The notes below the pieces were generated by a model, which saw only the letters and a program-made list of their open reading frames with translations, did no database searches and was not told where the DNA came from. 64,000 bases of DNA from Kudoa neothunni (taxonomy: Eukaryota; Cnidaria), in assembly GCA_964304625.1 (NCBI GenBank), contig OZ199840.1, positions 4,340,001 to 4,404,000 on the forward strand. The letters run 5' to 3'. A program made the position numbers and the translations under genes. Shown one piece after another: positions 25,583 through 38,170 of the stretch; within the stretch, counting starts at the first letter, position 1; each line of letters begins with the position of its first letter.

Positions 25583-26433
25583 CCCTCTAAGTAACTGAAA
25601 AATTTACACCCTCCGAATAAAAATGGGGAAGAAATTTACCCCATTTTTTTATTTGATAAAATTGTCTAAAATAAAATTCGGCATTGATTGAACGAATATG
25701 AGGAAATTCTATCGAGTAAATTTTGAATAAATGCCCAATTATTTAAGTTATATTCTGTGAACGCATGCGCGCATATTTAGGTTTTTTAGTTTTAACATTT
25801 AATTCATGTTTTATAACAGCTGCCAATTAATTTATCTTATCTAAAACAATGCGGTGTAAACCTGCGCAGAAAAACACAAAGTGACAGAAAACAGTGCTTA
25901 TCTCACAAAAAAGTTATCAAATATGTTTTTAAAACTCTTTTTAAAACAGGAGATTTTTCAAAATGTTGAACAATTATATCATATATTTTTTTAATTCTCT
26001 CTACAACGTAGAAATATGCAAACTTATGACAACTCCATCGTATTATGGATAATTTGGTATAAAAATAATGAGAGAACGACATGCTTATATCTGTATAACG
26101 CATGCGCAGTGGTACAGCGTGTATAGTGTTTTGTTATTTATTCATTATTTACTGGATAGAATTTCCGTAAATTTTTAAAATCACATATATCAATATGTTA
26201 AATATTTTGCGAAGGAAAAAATTTGGGTTATATTTCTACCCCAACTTTATTTGAAATGTGTTTTTACATTAACTTTTTTGATATGACAAAAAAAAGTTCA
26301 ATTCATTTTTCTGAAAGTTTTCACAAAGATAAAAGATTACAAAAAGTGGAGAGGGGTTATGTTCTACTTATACATTATAATATTGTTGACAAAATTCACT
26401 TGGGTAGAAATCTGCCCCATTTTATTTGGAAGG
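25583..26433. mobile_element. piggyBac-type MITE
   Basis: An 851-bp element flanked by TTAA (25579-25582 and 26434-26437), the target site of piggyBac transposons. The left end CCCTCTAAGTAACTGAAAAA and following ACACCCTCCGA block resemble the left end of the coding piggyBac copy at 46249, including the subterminal text and a GC-rich palindrome at matching distance (25762 versus 46436). The right end CCCCATTTTATTTGGAAGG matches the other copy's CCCCATTTTAATTGGAAGG. No transposase remains. Confidence 0.8.
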
Positions 26434-26437
26434 TTAA

Positions 26438-27314
26438 AGGACAAATCGAACATTAAAATTTCAAGAAATATTGCATTATATTTCTAACGGTCTGCATTCA
26501 ATATTCTTAAAAAAAGGATATAATCTCATAAATAAAAATTAAATTTATTTTTTTATTTTTTTTTTACGTTCTAATTTTGTATAGCATTATGAAAGTTAAA
26601 ATAAATATATGTGCATGTGTAATAAAATGCGATTTTACGTGTCAGTGCAATATTTGTAAATACATCCATTAATTGTTTATTAGATTCCTTGATTAAAATA
26701 GCTTAAAGCTGGATATAATTAAGTCTAATTTATGCTTAAACGTGCGCGTAAAATTTATATACCAGTTTTAATTCCGTTAGAATATTCATTAGACAAAGTT
26801 TTTAATAATATAACGTTAAATTGAAGGTAAAAAATTTCGTAGTATTAAAAAAAAGGATCAAAATTTAATTTTAAAAATTAGTCTAAATACCTTTGACTAT
26901 TGGTAAGTTTAAATGAAGTTGTCGTTCTTCTGTGAGCGCAACGAACAATAACGTAGAAGGCAGAGGCTATTTTCAATGTGAAATCTTAAACCTATATGTC
27001 ATGTACACATGCTCAGTCAAAAATTTTAACCTCAGTAACTCTTACTCACAAGTTATATATAGACTTAATTTTTTAGTATGTACTATATTTAATTATTTCC
27101 AGCTCACCACTTCATTCTTAGGGCTCGGAAAAAATTAAATATATTCAACAAAGTATGACACCTAAATATTGTTTATCTTGTAAATAGCCACTTTCAACAT
27201 AAAATAATTTATAATATTTTCTTCAATATTAAAAAATTCATAGAAGAGAATATTATTACACAATAATAAATCCAGTTCACATTTGACTGGATATTGCATT
27301 CACCATACCTCTAT
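26438..27314. other. AT-rich spacer between two MITEs
   Basis: Composition is typical of the local background. Short open frames here show no family resemblance. Confidence 0.45.
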
Positions 27315-27318
27315 TTAA

Positions 27319-27567
27319 CCCTTTGAGGACAACCTTGGTTTCCACCAGCCTACCTTTCTATTATTTTTAAAATAAAACTTACTAAAAAATTTATTATATT
27401 TTATGTATTTCCGTCAGAATTTCACTTATTTTTTAAAAAATATATTATTTATCCACTAATGTAAAAAATGGTAAAAATTCCCACCGAGATACTCAAAATG
27501 TAATCAACTACTTAACAGCAAAATAATATAAGAGTGGCACGTGCAGCCTATAGTTGTCCTCAAAGGG
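27319..27567. mobile_element. 249-bp MITE with perfect 15-bp terminal inverted repeats
   Basis: The ends are CCCTTTGAGGACAAC and its exact inverse. The flanks are TTAA on the left and TTGA on the right, that is a piggyBac-style TTAA duplication with one substitution. The interior is AT-rich and non-coding. The end sequence differs from the other piggyBac-type copies in the window, so it is a separate family. Confidence 0.72.
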
Positions 27568-28594
27568 TTGAATTAGATTTCAACTTTTAACAGTGTACTC
27601 GTGTGGGCTTCACGATCCCACGTGAGTAATAAATTGTGCATAATTCATGGGAAAAAATGTTTTTTAAGTTTATTCATTTAAATTGTCAAAATTTTACTTT
27701 ACATCTAGTTGTAAATTTACAAACGATTCGAAATTTTTTATTTAAGCCTATGTTTAGCCAAAACAGATTATTACAAACACAGTGTGTTTTATTTTATTTA
27801 AAAAGTTAATCTCACACTTGCCTATTGAGTGTATCAATGTCAGATTCGAATTCCTCAAATTAATTCTTTTCCGACAAAATTTTTGGTGTCTCCTTTTAAT
27901 TCATTTATTGTGTTTTCTCAACAAAATTAGGATATTTGAAAGCTGAACCAAATCGAAGATGACAATTTTTGTTGGACTTATCGCTTCTTTGGTTGAAAGC
28001 CACCCGCAGAGGGGTGCTAAAAAAGCAAACGATTGGATGCCAAACGTTCTTTTTAATCAGTTGGATTTAAATTCAATAAGAAAAATACGTTATTTACAGA
28101 AACTAACGAGAAAATGCTCGAAAACGTTGTAGTTGATGTCATACACGCGTCATAAGGTGAGACAAACAAATATACCACATGTGTAACATCATTATATGGT
28201 ACGAGCATTCAATGAAAAATAAACCTGTTTTAAATTTTCCTCCGAAATAAATTTAAATTATATATTATATATGGTGTATTTTTATTGCGGTATAATGTAT
28301 TATAGTAAGCAAATGCAGCTTAAAGTATAATCCAATAAAGGACAGAAATTAATCCGAGGCTCGTCGAGACCAAGGTCACCTTAATCAGAAACGTCATTAT
28401 GTCACCTATTGTGAGTTGATACCTAACAACAAAATTAGATGATGCTTCGACAATGCTGCTTCACACTAAATAAGTTTTGATGTTGTAATTATTCAACCCG
28501 AGGATTATCAATTAATACGAAAATACTTTCGAGAGAATACCCCGAAAATGTTACATAATTTATGTGTCGTAAGAGGGTATTAGCAGGGCTTTAG
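27568..28594. other. Intergenic sequence upstream of myotubularin
   Basis: Mostly AT-rich. A 57-codon open frame from the ATG at 27959 to a TAG at 28130-28132 (begins MTIFVGLIASLVESHPQRGA) is the only one worth noting. It matches nothing I know and could be chance or an unrecognised exon. Confidence 0.35.
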
Positions 28595-31356
28595 ATGGCA
28601 ACTGATATCGAATATTTTGATTTTGAGTTCAATGTCTACTGCTATCATCAACCCAAATCCCTAATATTATTGACCAACTATAGGTTGATTTATTGGAACA
28701 GCGATTTTCTGCATATAGTAATATTTTCGTGAGATTTTACGATTTTATTTAAAAAAGCGTTTTTTCATCTACGCAATATTTTTTGACAGACAAGATATTT
28801 TGATATTCTTCTCAAGGTTCCTATAAAATTGATCGAAGATATTTCGTTGGATGAAAACAGACTACTTCTTAAAATTGTATCTAAGCTGGGGTTTTATCTC
28901 GAGTAGTAGTTTTGATTTAATATCTGCGACATAAAATGATATTTGGCACATAGATTGGAATTCCACGATGACTCACATCTATTTTATTGCTGTTACAGTA
29001 TTGAACAGCTGTTATCTCAGAGCGATGATTATATAGCGATGGATATTTGTCACCATGGTAATACCCGCCAAACCCCCTCTAGTATATATGCCCACGAATT
29101 TTTCTTATTTTTGTGCGTTACCACGCTGGTTTGCACAGACACAATGTTCAAAAATATTAAAACAAATTTACAGACAAACACGCGTGTTTTTTCGCAGAAA
29201 TTCAACATTTAAGATTGGCAGATGATCTCAATTGGAAAATCACTGATGTTAATTCTGATTTTTTGTAATTTGTTATTTCAATCATTTGGATTGGTTCCAA
29301 TGTTATTTCGATGTTTAGGCTGTGTGATACCTATCCTCAATTGCATATTTTCCCTTCCGCCATTACCGAATCAGATATCAAAAAACTTGTTTATTATCGT
29401 TCAAAAGGACGTTTTCTTAGTCTCTCATGGAGGTACATCATATGGCGTGTAAATAGATTAGATTTTTTAAATTTTTTTTGTTGTAGAAATCCCAACGACG
29501 GATCAACACTATTACGCTCCTCTCAACCCTATGGAGTGATAGTTGCACTCTATGGATGTGATACCGAACGCGAACTTTTTGATAACATAAGATCTTGCAA
29601 CAATAATGATAAACGTTATGTTAATAATTCGCAAATTTTATCTCACTCAGTATAAATCTAGCGGGAAAACTCATAATTATCGACGCAAGACCTCCCAACT
29701 CAGCCTTTATCAACTACACCACAGGAGGTGGAACCGAAGACAAAGGTATACTCTTTCTATCGATTAATCCAAACATTTCGTTAATTTTAGCAATCTACAA
29801 CATGGATCACATGGAATTCCTCAACATCGAAAACATCCACTCACTTCGAAAATCATTCACATTTGTTAAATATACCTTGATGGAAAAATTTACAAATGCT
29901 AAAACAGCATCACTTCCATCACAGTTTGTCCGAAATAGTGATATTTATTTTTTTACTTATTTTTAGTGTGCTTCGATGGTACGAGATGGATTGGTTGAAA
30001 CATATTAAGGCTGTACTTGATGGATCCGTGGTCACAATGAACCATCTTGTGGATGGGAATTGTGTGGTCGTTCATTGTTCCGATGGGTGGGATAGAACTA
30101 GCCAAATGATGGGTGGGATAGAACTAGCCAAATTACCACAATCGTTAAACTACTCTTGGATCCATTTTATCGCACTATTAAAGTCGTTTGCCTCATTTCT
30201 CAGTATTGGGGATAACTTAAGCGTAGGGGTTCTCTTTGTTGATCAAACGAGAGTGGCTTGAATTCGGCCACAAATTCCATGACCGTTGCTCCTACTCGGC
30301 GAACAACTCTGACCAATACAGTCCTATTTTTATAGCAATGTTGGACACAGTCCATCAACTCCTCCTTCAGTTTCCTAGGCATTTCGAATTCAACGAAACC
30401 TTTTTAGTTAATTTACTTCCGACACGCGAATAGAATTAACCTTTCATGTTTTGTTTACACTAGATAAAGCTTGCAATCCATAGTCATTGCTACTTTTTTG
30501 GGACGTTTCTCTTTAATAATCAAAAAGAACGAATTGAAAAATCCCTAACAGATTCCACACTTTCTTTTTGGAACTTTTACAATGAAAACTGCGACACTAT
30601 TATTAATAAAAATTATGATCGTCCTTCTTCCATTGCATCCCATAGTAAGATATTGTTTGCTACCCTAACAACTGAAACATTGTATTAGATGGTTCTGTAA
30701 CCTCAGAATTCATTGTTGAAGTAATTTATTATTTTTCTTCATTAACTTTTATCGTGTAGAAAATTATTCCCAATACACACATTGAAGCACTCCATTTTTG
30801 GTCCAAACTTTACAGTGGACATTGTTTTAAGATTAACGCCCCAATTGATCTCTCCTCTCCTGTTATTGCTGATTTAGATGCTCCTAAATTCGATAAACAA
30901 ATCCTTAGAACTGAAATAGGCTCCAACTCTTCTGATACCAACGGTCAATTAAACAATTCCAAATCGGATATGAAAACATCTGAAAAAGAAATGAAACATC
31001 CTTTTCCCATAAACTCTCAGTCTATTGCTCCAAAATTTGACAAAAAAATCCTCAGAACTATCCATAAGAAATCGCAACCATCACATGGTATTTTTAGATT
31101 TTTCGGAATGATCGGCGACAGTATTGACTCACTGGTAAAAAACTTTAAATTTGCAATTTTTGGTGAAACCCTCTCCACTCGAAGTATCAACAGCGATCAA
31201 CTCTACAAAATGGACGAATCGAATCCGATGTATATTTCCTACACATCTATGGGTATCAACCCCAACGATATTCTCCCAAAAATTTCAATTCCTTTAAATG
31301 CGAAATTAATTATTGATAAATTAGATGGATTATTTATTAGTAACGAAACAGTGTAA
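28595..31356 (+). CDS. MTMR: Myotubularin-family phosphoinositide 3-phosphatase (frame disrupted)
   Basis: Members of this family remove the 3-phosphate from PI3P and PI(3,5)P2 on endosomes. The ATG at 28595 opens a PH-GRAM segment (LILLTNYRLIYWN, then VPIKLIEDISLDENRLLLKI). Family blocks follow in order: WKITDVNSDF then LLCDTYPQLHIFPSAI, YYRSKGRFLSLSW, LLRSSQPYGVI, KLIIIDARPPNSAF, FLNIENIHSLRKSF, DWLKHIKAVLDGSVV, and the catalytic P-loop HCSDGWDRTSQ, which keeps Cys and Arg and is therefore of the active type. Downstream come LIKREWLEFGHKF, QFPRHFEFNETF, YFFGTFLFN and LSFWNFY. About ten introns of 40-60 nt separate these. A perfect 26-bp tandem duplication (30082-30107 and 30108-30133) directly after the P-loop shifts the frame; one copy alone would read ITTIVKLLLDPFYRTIK as in relatives. 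The C-terminal region is polar. The first exon may not be the true start. Confidence 0.9.
30082..30133 (+). repeat. Perfect 26-bp tandem duplication in the phosphatase exon
   Basis: Two identical 26-base units (30082-30107, 30108-30133) lie back to back. Because 26 is not a multiple of three, the frame after the catalytic arginine is lost. Identity of the units means the event is either very recent or an assembly artefact. Confidence 0.9.
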
Positions 31357-31665
31357 AATTTAGCTTCCACTTATTGTTTAATCTCTTCGTCAACGATAAT
31401 AGCCGACTCCAATTTTTTAATAAAATTTCTTATTTGTTTATGTATATTCTTAGAAACAATTTTCCATAGCGTTAAAAATTATAAAAAACATTTTTATTTG
31501 TATATTTATATAAACGATACTTTGTATAATGAGGTTTTGTTGTTGTGACGTCAATAAAATCAATTTTAATTCTGCTTCGGCAGTTCATATGTTCGACTTC
31601 GGATTCCGACGGCTAGTGACTGCACTCTTAGGAATCCTTCCTATAGTGTACGTCTTTCGAGGCTA
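31357..31665. other. 3' flank of the myotubularin gene
   Basis: Short AT-rich spacer with AATAAA-like hexamers downstream of the stop codon. No other feature seen. Confidence 0.35.
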
Positions 31666-32107
31666 TTAATAAATAGCGAAACGAACAAACTGTGATGATG
31701 ATAGATTGGGTCGGTGGTTCAGAGTGAGGTTGAGCTCTTTGTACTTGTTGCGTTGAGTTTCGATGACCGTTTCCACACTTTGTTGGAAGGCCGCCGACTC
31801 ATTCTGAACAGCTTCTACTACTCTACCTTACATTTGTCATGCATATTCACGTTGCGATAAGTTAGTTGTTGGTGTGTCGCTGTTTCATATTTTGCTTGAG
31901 TTTTTGATAAAGCGTTGTTTTGAGATGTTACCCAATTTTTCATTGTTCGGTCTTTAAAGAAAGTGGCAAATAACCCCTAAGCTAGATTAGATGTTTTTTA
32001 ACTTTTGCTTGTTCGTTTGTTTGGTCAGTAAATGTTTGTGTTAAGCCTAATTATTTTTTTGCTTGGTCGTCAGATCCAATAATAAGTTCATTGAAGATCT
32101 TCTCCAT
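31666..32107 (-). pseudogene. Possible decayed gene for a helical protein
   Basis: On the minus strand, three stretches read as one charged, helix-rich protein but in different frames and with stops between them: QTFTDQTNEQAKVKK, NWVTSQNNALSKTQAKYETA and VVEAVQNESAAFQQSVETVI followed by ETQRNKYKEL. The spacing suggests two short introns, yet I cannot join the exons without a frame break. The heptad-like spacing resembles a coiled coil or BAR-type helix, but I cannot name a family. The base composition here is more gene-like than the surroundings. It could also be a real gene with sequencing errors. Confidence 0.35.
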
Positions 32108-32216
32108 GCTAAATTTCTAAATTGTTTTTTTATGAGATACAAACTTTAGTTTATCGAGTCAGTCAGTAAAAGGTGAGTAGTAGTCTATGTTTTATGGCAA
32201 TTGAGGCGGAAGTCTA

Positions 32217-32260
32217 GTTCAGGGCTTCCCCTTTGGGGGAGTGCAGAAAACGAGTCGATA
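32217..32260 (+). repeat. Possible hAT-type element start
   Basis: CAGGGCTTCCCCTTTGGGGG followed by AGTGCAG resembles the left terminus of many hAT elements (CAGGGGTTCCC...). I found no matching right end or 8-bp duplication, so this is weak. Confidence 0.25.
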
Positions 32261-32811
32261 GGGGCTACAATCATTTTTTAAATTACTCTGATTTAAACTT
32301 TAAACAATGTTATACTTTGGAACAAGTAAAAGAATAGACCGTGTGTGATTTTTCTTGATTTTTACTTGGAGTGATTATTTTTTAATAAATAAATGCATCA
32401 GAAAACCTTTAGTTGACAATAATTATTAATTAATTTTAATAAAGTATTGATTCGGACCTAGCTAGAAAATCTTGAACTCTCAAATTTTTGTCAGAAGTCC
32501 TTGAAAATTTATTTTTTAATAAGTGTGACGAATAAATTAATAATGAAGTTAAAGAAATTTGTAACGTGGTTAGTTTGTATAAAATAGTTAATATAAACGT
32601 GTATGGGTATTCTTAAATCCAGCAAATGACCGTTGTTTATTGATGTCAAGAAACAAGCCTTATTTGCGCGATATAATTTCAACAAAAAACACAAGAAATC
32701 AATTTTCTCGTTTGATAGAATTATATTTTGTATTTTTTTCGCAGGATTCAAAAGTCTTTCTAAAAGGATCACTTTCCATTTTATAAGTTTTTAATTATTA
32801 AAATATATATA

Positions 32812-33701
32812 CAGTCGAACCCCGATTTTCTAAAATTTATTTGAAATTGATGTATATTATAAATAAAAAAATTTCGATAAACCGGAAGTTCAGCCACCGC
32901 CATCCGAAACAACTTTCTGCTTGAATTTTCGGATAAAGGTACATTGAAATGTGGATTCATTTTTACTATGCACCAGATCAATATTTATTTAATTTAAGTT
33001 TATATTTGATTAATAGGAACAAAATGGCATTTTAATATAATAGGTTGAGCCCCAAATGTAGCCATGTTGATTGTGAACAACTAAATGTTGGGAAAAGACA
33101 AATTTATCTATTAAGCTTGCTTGATTAAACAATCATCACACTTTTGCATTTTTGTACAACAACCGTACTTTTAAATTCGTATTGCGAAGTAATTTACACC
33201 AAGTAATAACAAATTACAAGAATAAATCCTATTTGAAAAAAGAGGAAATAATACAATTCGTTATGGATAACCCAGAGAAACTACTCCTCAGTGGTATTTA
33301 AATTATTCCTACCACCCATACTCGTATAACTTACACTATCCAAACAGAGAAGACTTTATTAATAATAACACATTTTCTTGAATCTAGAATGTATCATTCT
33401 ATTAAGGCGCAATAGCATTCTGGTCGCACACGTCACTAGTATTCCCACACCGACTGCTTTGGACCTAGAACTACGTCTTAAAATGAGTTACTCAACTTTT
33501 TATCGACATTTAAACTTATATTTAATAGATTCCCTTTTTTTAAAATATAAAACCAACGTAGAATTGAGAAAAAAAATATATGTAACCAAACCAACCTCTG
33601 GTTCGCGCATGCGCGATGTACGAACTTTGTTTAATCTGAATTTCAGTATCCGAAAGGAAAATGCTAGATCCCACCATTTTCGGATAGACGGGATTTGACT
33701 G
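32812..33701. mobile_element. pogo/Tigger-like element, non-autonomous
   Basis: An 890-bp element flanked by TA. The left end CAGTCGAACCCCGATTTTC and the right end, read inward, CAGTCAAATCCCGTCTATCC match at about 14 of 19 positions. A subterminal CCGAAAATGG / TTTCGGATA text near both ends adds support. A GCGCATGCGC palindrome lies inside at 33605-33614. No transposase is visible. The end family is the same as the solitary end at 8374. Confidence 0.65.
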
Positions 33702-34766
33702 TAATGGCGTCGTTTTATAAGTAGATCAGCTTTTTGAATAGAAGAAAAAAGAAAACTCTTGATTAAGAGATTTTTGCGGTTATATTTAATTTAATACCAA
33801 TGTAAACATGTCTTGACTTTATCTTGGAGCCATAATAATTTCAAAGTATTCATTATTATAAGTAATTATAACTACTGAAAATCATCTTTCTTATTATTGG
33901 TATATTCTTAATTATTCTGATAACACTATAAATATTTTGGTTATGGAATCTCCAAGTAATTTTTGATATGTTAATTCAACGCTGATCATTCAACATTTAA
34001 TATTTAAATTAGATCCATAGCAACACAAGCTTCGTTGACTCTTTTGGTGACCATAATATTCTACTTACTATACTTATTTGCGTTTCTTCGAAAGAAGCTA
34101 TAATTAATTATTTCCATTATTATAAATTTAATCACTAAATATGACCCAGTTTACTCAAATAAAGACTACATAAAATTATTCTAAGACAATATTAACTGTA
34201 GCTTCAATAAATAAATGCATGGATCACAAAAAATAGAAAAATTTTAATATCAAACTATATAAATATTTCTTGTTTATAAATGTTTATAAAATGATTAATA
34301 CACATTATTTACTGCTTCGTATTTGTATTAGATTCCTTTTATTCCAAAATTAAATACGAGCATCCCTTAGTGCGCTTACAACGGCTCCAGAGTCACTTGT
34401 CGGTAGCAATGTGTCCTCACAATCAAATAAATTTTAGATATAGAATTTCCACACTAACTAGTTTTTATAATAGAATTTATTGTAAAGTTTAAGAAATTAG
34501 GTGTCAAATAAAAATATTAAATAGGATGATCCATAATTAAAGATTTTTTAACCCATATTATTTATTTAGAGAATGTCGCATTTGCATTATTTAATTTTTA
34601 CAATGTATCGACTCAAACACAAAGTGAAATGTAATTATTTTACATGTTCCTCAATACTGCAAAAAAATTGACAAATGCAATTAAACGAAATATTCAATTC
34701 ATCGTTAAAGTGGGAAAATAATGTATATTTTTTACAGTGCACTAAAACTAGAGTTTATACTGTAAT
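33702..34766. other. AT-rich intergenic sequence
   Basis: No exon or repeat recognised between the pogo-like element and the stop codon of the NDRG-like gene. Confidence 0.45.
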
Positions 34767-36418
34767 CTAATTGAGTTGATCATTGATAAATTTAACGATC
34801 AGTTCGGCAGCTTGGGAGGTGTACTCATCCAAAACAAGTTTTGATCCATTGTCGAAACCTTCGTATATACGTTTTCCTGGGAAAATAAAATCAAGTATGT
34901 CACCTTTGCTGTTTCTATCTGGATTAACAAGACCCTCAATGAGGAGCACTTTCGGTTCAATGAGTATCATAGGGATAGATTCAAGCCTTCGAAATACCTC
35001 TTCACTGTAGTACTCAATGTCAGGTCGTCTCCAATATCTCAAAGTGAGTTGAGAAAGATTTGGGTTTGATTTAATAAGTTTAAGAAAGTGTTTGTATTTA
35101 CGTAGAGATTCAATATTTACCGTGGTAGCACAGAATTGTCGGATACAATTGGATTCAAAATAGTCCACACCTCGGTTGTTAAGGCAGGAATTGATGGGAT
35201 TGAAGATCAAGGGGTAATTAAAAATTTTCGCTTTATCGGTTGAGCGTAGTTTTACGTTGACACACACCAAATGAGTATATAGTGATGGAGCCAGCAATGC
35301 ACTTCGTATGAGTAGATCAGCGCCGGCACCCACCCCTATAGCAATACAGGATTCAGTTTTTAAGTTTTCTGTTATTAGGATTGTAATAAGTTTTGACAAC
35401 TCAGAAAATCCTGGGTAGCGACGAATCATCGCACATCTCTCCATGCTACTATGTCCAGGCAAACATATATGCCAAATATTAAAGTTTTCATTTGTTATAA
35501 TATCAGAAAGTATTGGGGCTGAGAAGAGTGTTTCAAAATTTGACTTGGAGTTGTGAACAATATCATGGATTGTAATGATGGTTTTGAGGTCGCCACATCC
35601 ATTTTCGGAGCTGTATTTGTAGATATCAAAATCTATACCGCACACGGAAATGATTTGTTTGTTTTGGTCGCTGAATACATTCTCACTTATTTGTTTATAA
35701 TGTTGAATATCGTTATTTTTGGTTGCAGGTATCAATCCTTGAAGGCATACTCGTAATCTTTGTTTTACCACCATTTTTCGTTGTTCTTTTGGGGTGAAAT
35801 GTGGTGTGGAATTTTCGTTTGATGAATAAGTTTGGTTACTGCCATTCACTCTATGTGGGTTAAACATCCTCTTAATGCTATTTCTCATTTTTTTGAACCT
35901 ATTGTTTCCAACGTTAGATGTGGGTTTCATGTTGATTCCATTCGAGTTCAAAGTTATTTGGTCGATGACGTCTTCATCTGGGCGTCTTAAATTATCTTGG
36001 TTGATATCATCTTCAAATTTTAATGTAAAAGAATTTCTTGAGAGTATGGTGGAGGATTCATCCAGGGGATATTTTTTGGAAGTATTTTGGGGCGTTGGGC
36101 TACATATTCTATCGGTGAACACACTCTCATTTATACTTTTTTGGGTTGACCTTATTCACAGTTATACCCCAAAATAATCCACACTCAAACATACAAATTT
36201 TCAAACCAATTCACCAAATCATCAAATGCATAACTCCTATTGCCAGAATATTTTAATTTTGTAGGTCTCTCAACTTGCTCTTGTGTCATTCTAAGTGCTT
36301 CGCTTTTGATGCTAGTTCTTTGAAAACTACAATTTTTTTCTGCACTTATTTCAGCATCTTTACAAATAAATCAACACATTCAACCAATGTAGAATCTATA
36401 AAGAAAATTACTTTCCAT
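34767..36418 (-). CDS. NDRG: NDRG-family alpha/beta-hydrolase-fold protein with long N-terminal extension
   Basis: NDRG proteins have an alpha/beta-hydrolase fold but lack the catalytic triad and act in stress and trafficking contexts. The main exon carries the family blocks TIHDIVHNSKSNFETLF (like HDIGLNHKSCF), IWHICLPGHSS (like CHVDAPGQ), and SCIAIGVGAGADLLIRSALL, where the nucleophile elbow is GVGAG with no serine, as in NDRG relatives. A C-terminal block KVLLIEGLVNPD also fits. Roughly 210 residues precede the domain, polar and Asn/Ser-rich, far more than the ~40 usual in vertebrates. The main exon has no early ATG in frame; two GT-AG junctions (introns 36358-36411 and about 43 nt ending near 36146) join it to an upstream exon containing RPTKLKYSGNRSYAFDDLVN and a short first exon with ATG at 36418. 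That start is inferred from frame continuity alone. Confidence 0.78.
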
Positions 36419-38026
36419 CGCCTATAGTTTATGTTTGGTTGAGTTAGACGACGCTTTCGAATGGTTTACCGTTACCAAGCATTGGTCGGGAAATCATGGA
36501 AATAAATTCAATAATTATTTTAAGCTTTATTTAATATTCTAATGAACAGTCCATATCAACAATCACCGCCGGATAATATTCTCAGTAAACACTCTATGTG
36601 TTACAGATCAAAATGAATTGATATTTTCTCTCTTTTATATATTGCACGCTCCCATATTACTCGATCATCTAATATTGATCCATTTAAGTTTAGCGTTCTT
36701 AATCGAAATACGAGAATAATAATTAAATTAATTTAAAAAATAACTATTTAATATAATGTTTATAAACCCTTTAATATGTGTGATTAAAAAAATTATTCTA
36801 ATTCTTGTCCCCTCATTAGTCAATATAAAAATAATTTTAGTGTAATTCATGCTGAATATGAAATTATTTTGGCAAGAATAATACATAGTTTCATAATCAA
36901 AAAAAATTTAAGGAAAGTCGACAATAATAGTATCGCTTATTCTCCTTCATCTACTTGATAATCCTCAAACTATTTTGGTGCAATTAACTTCTAAAAAGTT
37001 AAAAACAACGTACTACGAAGATTCTTTGTTCCAGTAAATTCTTTATTAGTAAAGGAAATTTTATGACGAAAAAAAGGTGTAATTTAACATTCCATTTATA
37101 ATAATACGTAAGGAATATAAATGACCGCCTATTTTTCATCGATGAATTCGATCAAATCGTCATTACAATTACAACTACAAATATATGAATTTTAATTTGA
37201 AAAAAAAAATAAAGATGCTAGATGCTTCTGTATTTAAAGCAAACCATGTTATTCTTATTTATGTGTCACTATTTAAATTCGAATTGGAGTCATTCGAACA
37301 ATGATGAATATTGATAAAGAGTGAATTTGTTTAAAAATTATGCCGTTGGCTACATTTATACTGATTAATAAAAATCTCTATTTTGGGAATTATAAGATCA
37401 TAGGATCGCTCATGGAAAGTGATAAGCCCTTTTTTATTTAAAGGTATGTTTGTAGTGCCCAAAAATAATTTATCCATTTGTTAAATCTCTCACGGTGACC
37501 TTGCTGTCTATGAGCGATTAATTGTTTTTCACGTTAATGCTCATTCAAACGATATTTACCATCCAACTCAACAATTTATTGTTCAAACTTTTTCAATTTA
37601 AAAAATCTTACAATTCTTCCCCATAATATGTCTATTTATCTCAGAAAAACAAAACAATTGAATGGAAATACTGTCGGCAATAATAACTTAATCTCCGTTA
37701 CGTTGGTGGACTAACTCCTAAAATTAAATTTAACATTGTTAGGTACTTTTCAGTATAATAATTGAGAAATTCTCTCTATATTACAACCTAACAAATACAG
37801 AGTGGTTTTCATACTCTTTTTGTAATTAACCTCAAAAATAAATTATGATTATAGATATCGAAAAAGAATAAAGCAGTCATTTTGTTAACTATTTCTCTTA
37901 TGAACACAAGTTTTTTAGCGGATAAAAAAAAACCTGAAATCGTAGTCGATTATAATAAACCAAAGGTAACGTAGACACGGTTGATCGTATATTATCGATG
38001 ACTAGTGTAAACAGATGTTAAAGGTT

Positions 38027-38056
38027 GTCGGTTGTAATAAAAAAAATACAACCGAC
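38027..38056. repeat. Perfect 10-bp hairpin
   Basis: GTCGGTTGTA at 38027-38036 and its exact inverse TACAACCGAC at 38047-38056 enclose a 10-base A-rich loop. No flanking target duplication is evident. Confidence 0.6.
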
Positions 38057-38170
38057 ATCAGTCTGTTGAACTCATACTACCTATATATAGTAATTGTTTC
38101 AATTTGATTATCTCAAGAAGCTAATATGTGAAACAGTTGGCAGATTTGTTAGTTAAACTAATTTTTGGTT

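Noticed and set aside
26932-27138. Possible coding exon
   Set aside because: Lies in AT-rich spacer, has no ATG start, lacks flanking splice partners and matches nothing.
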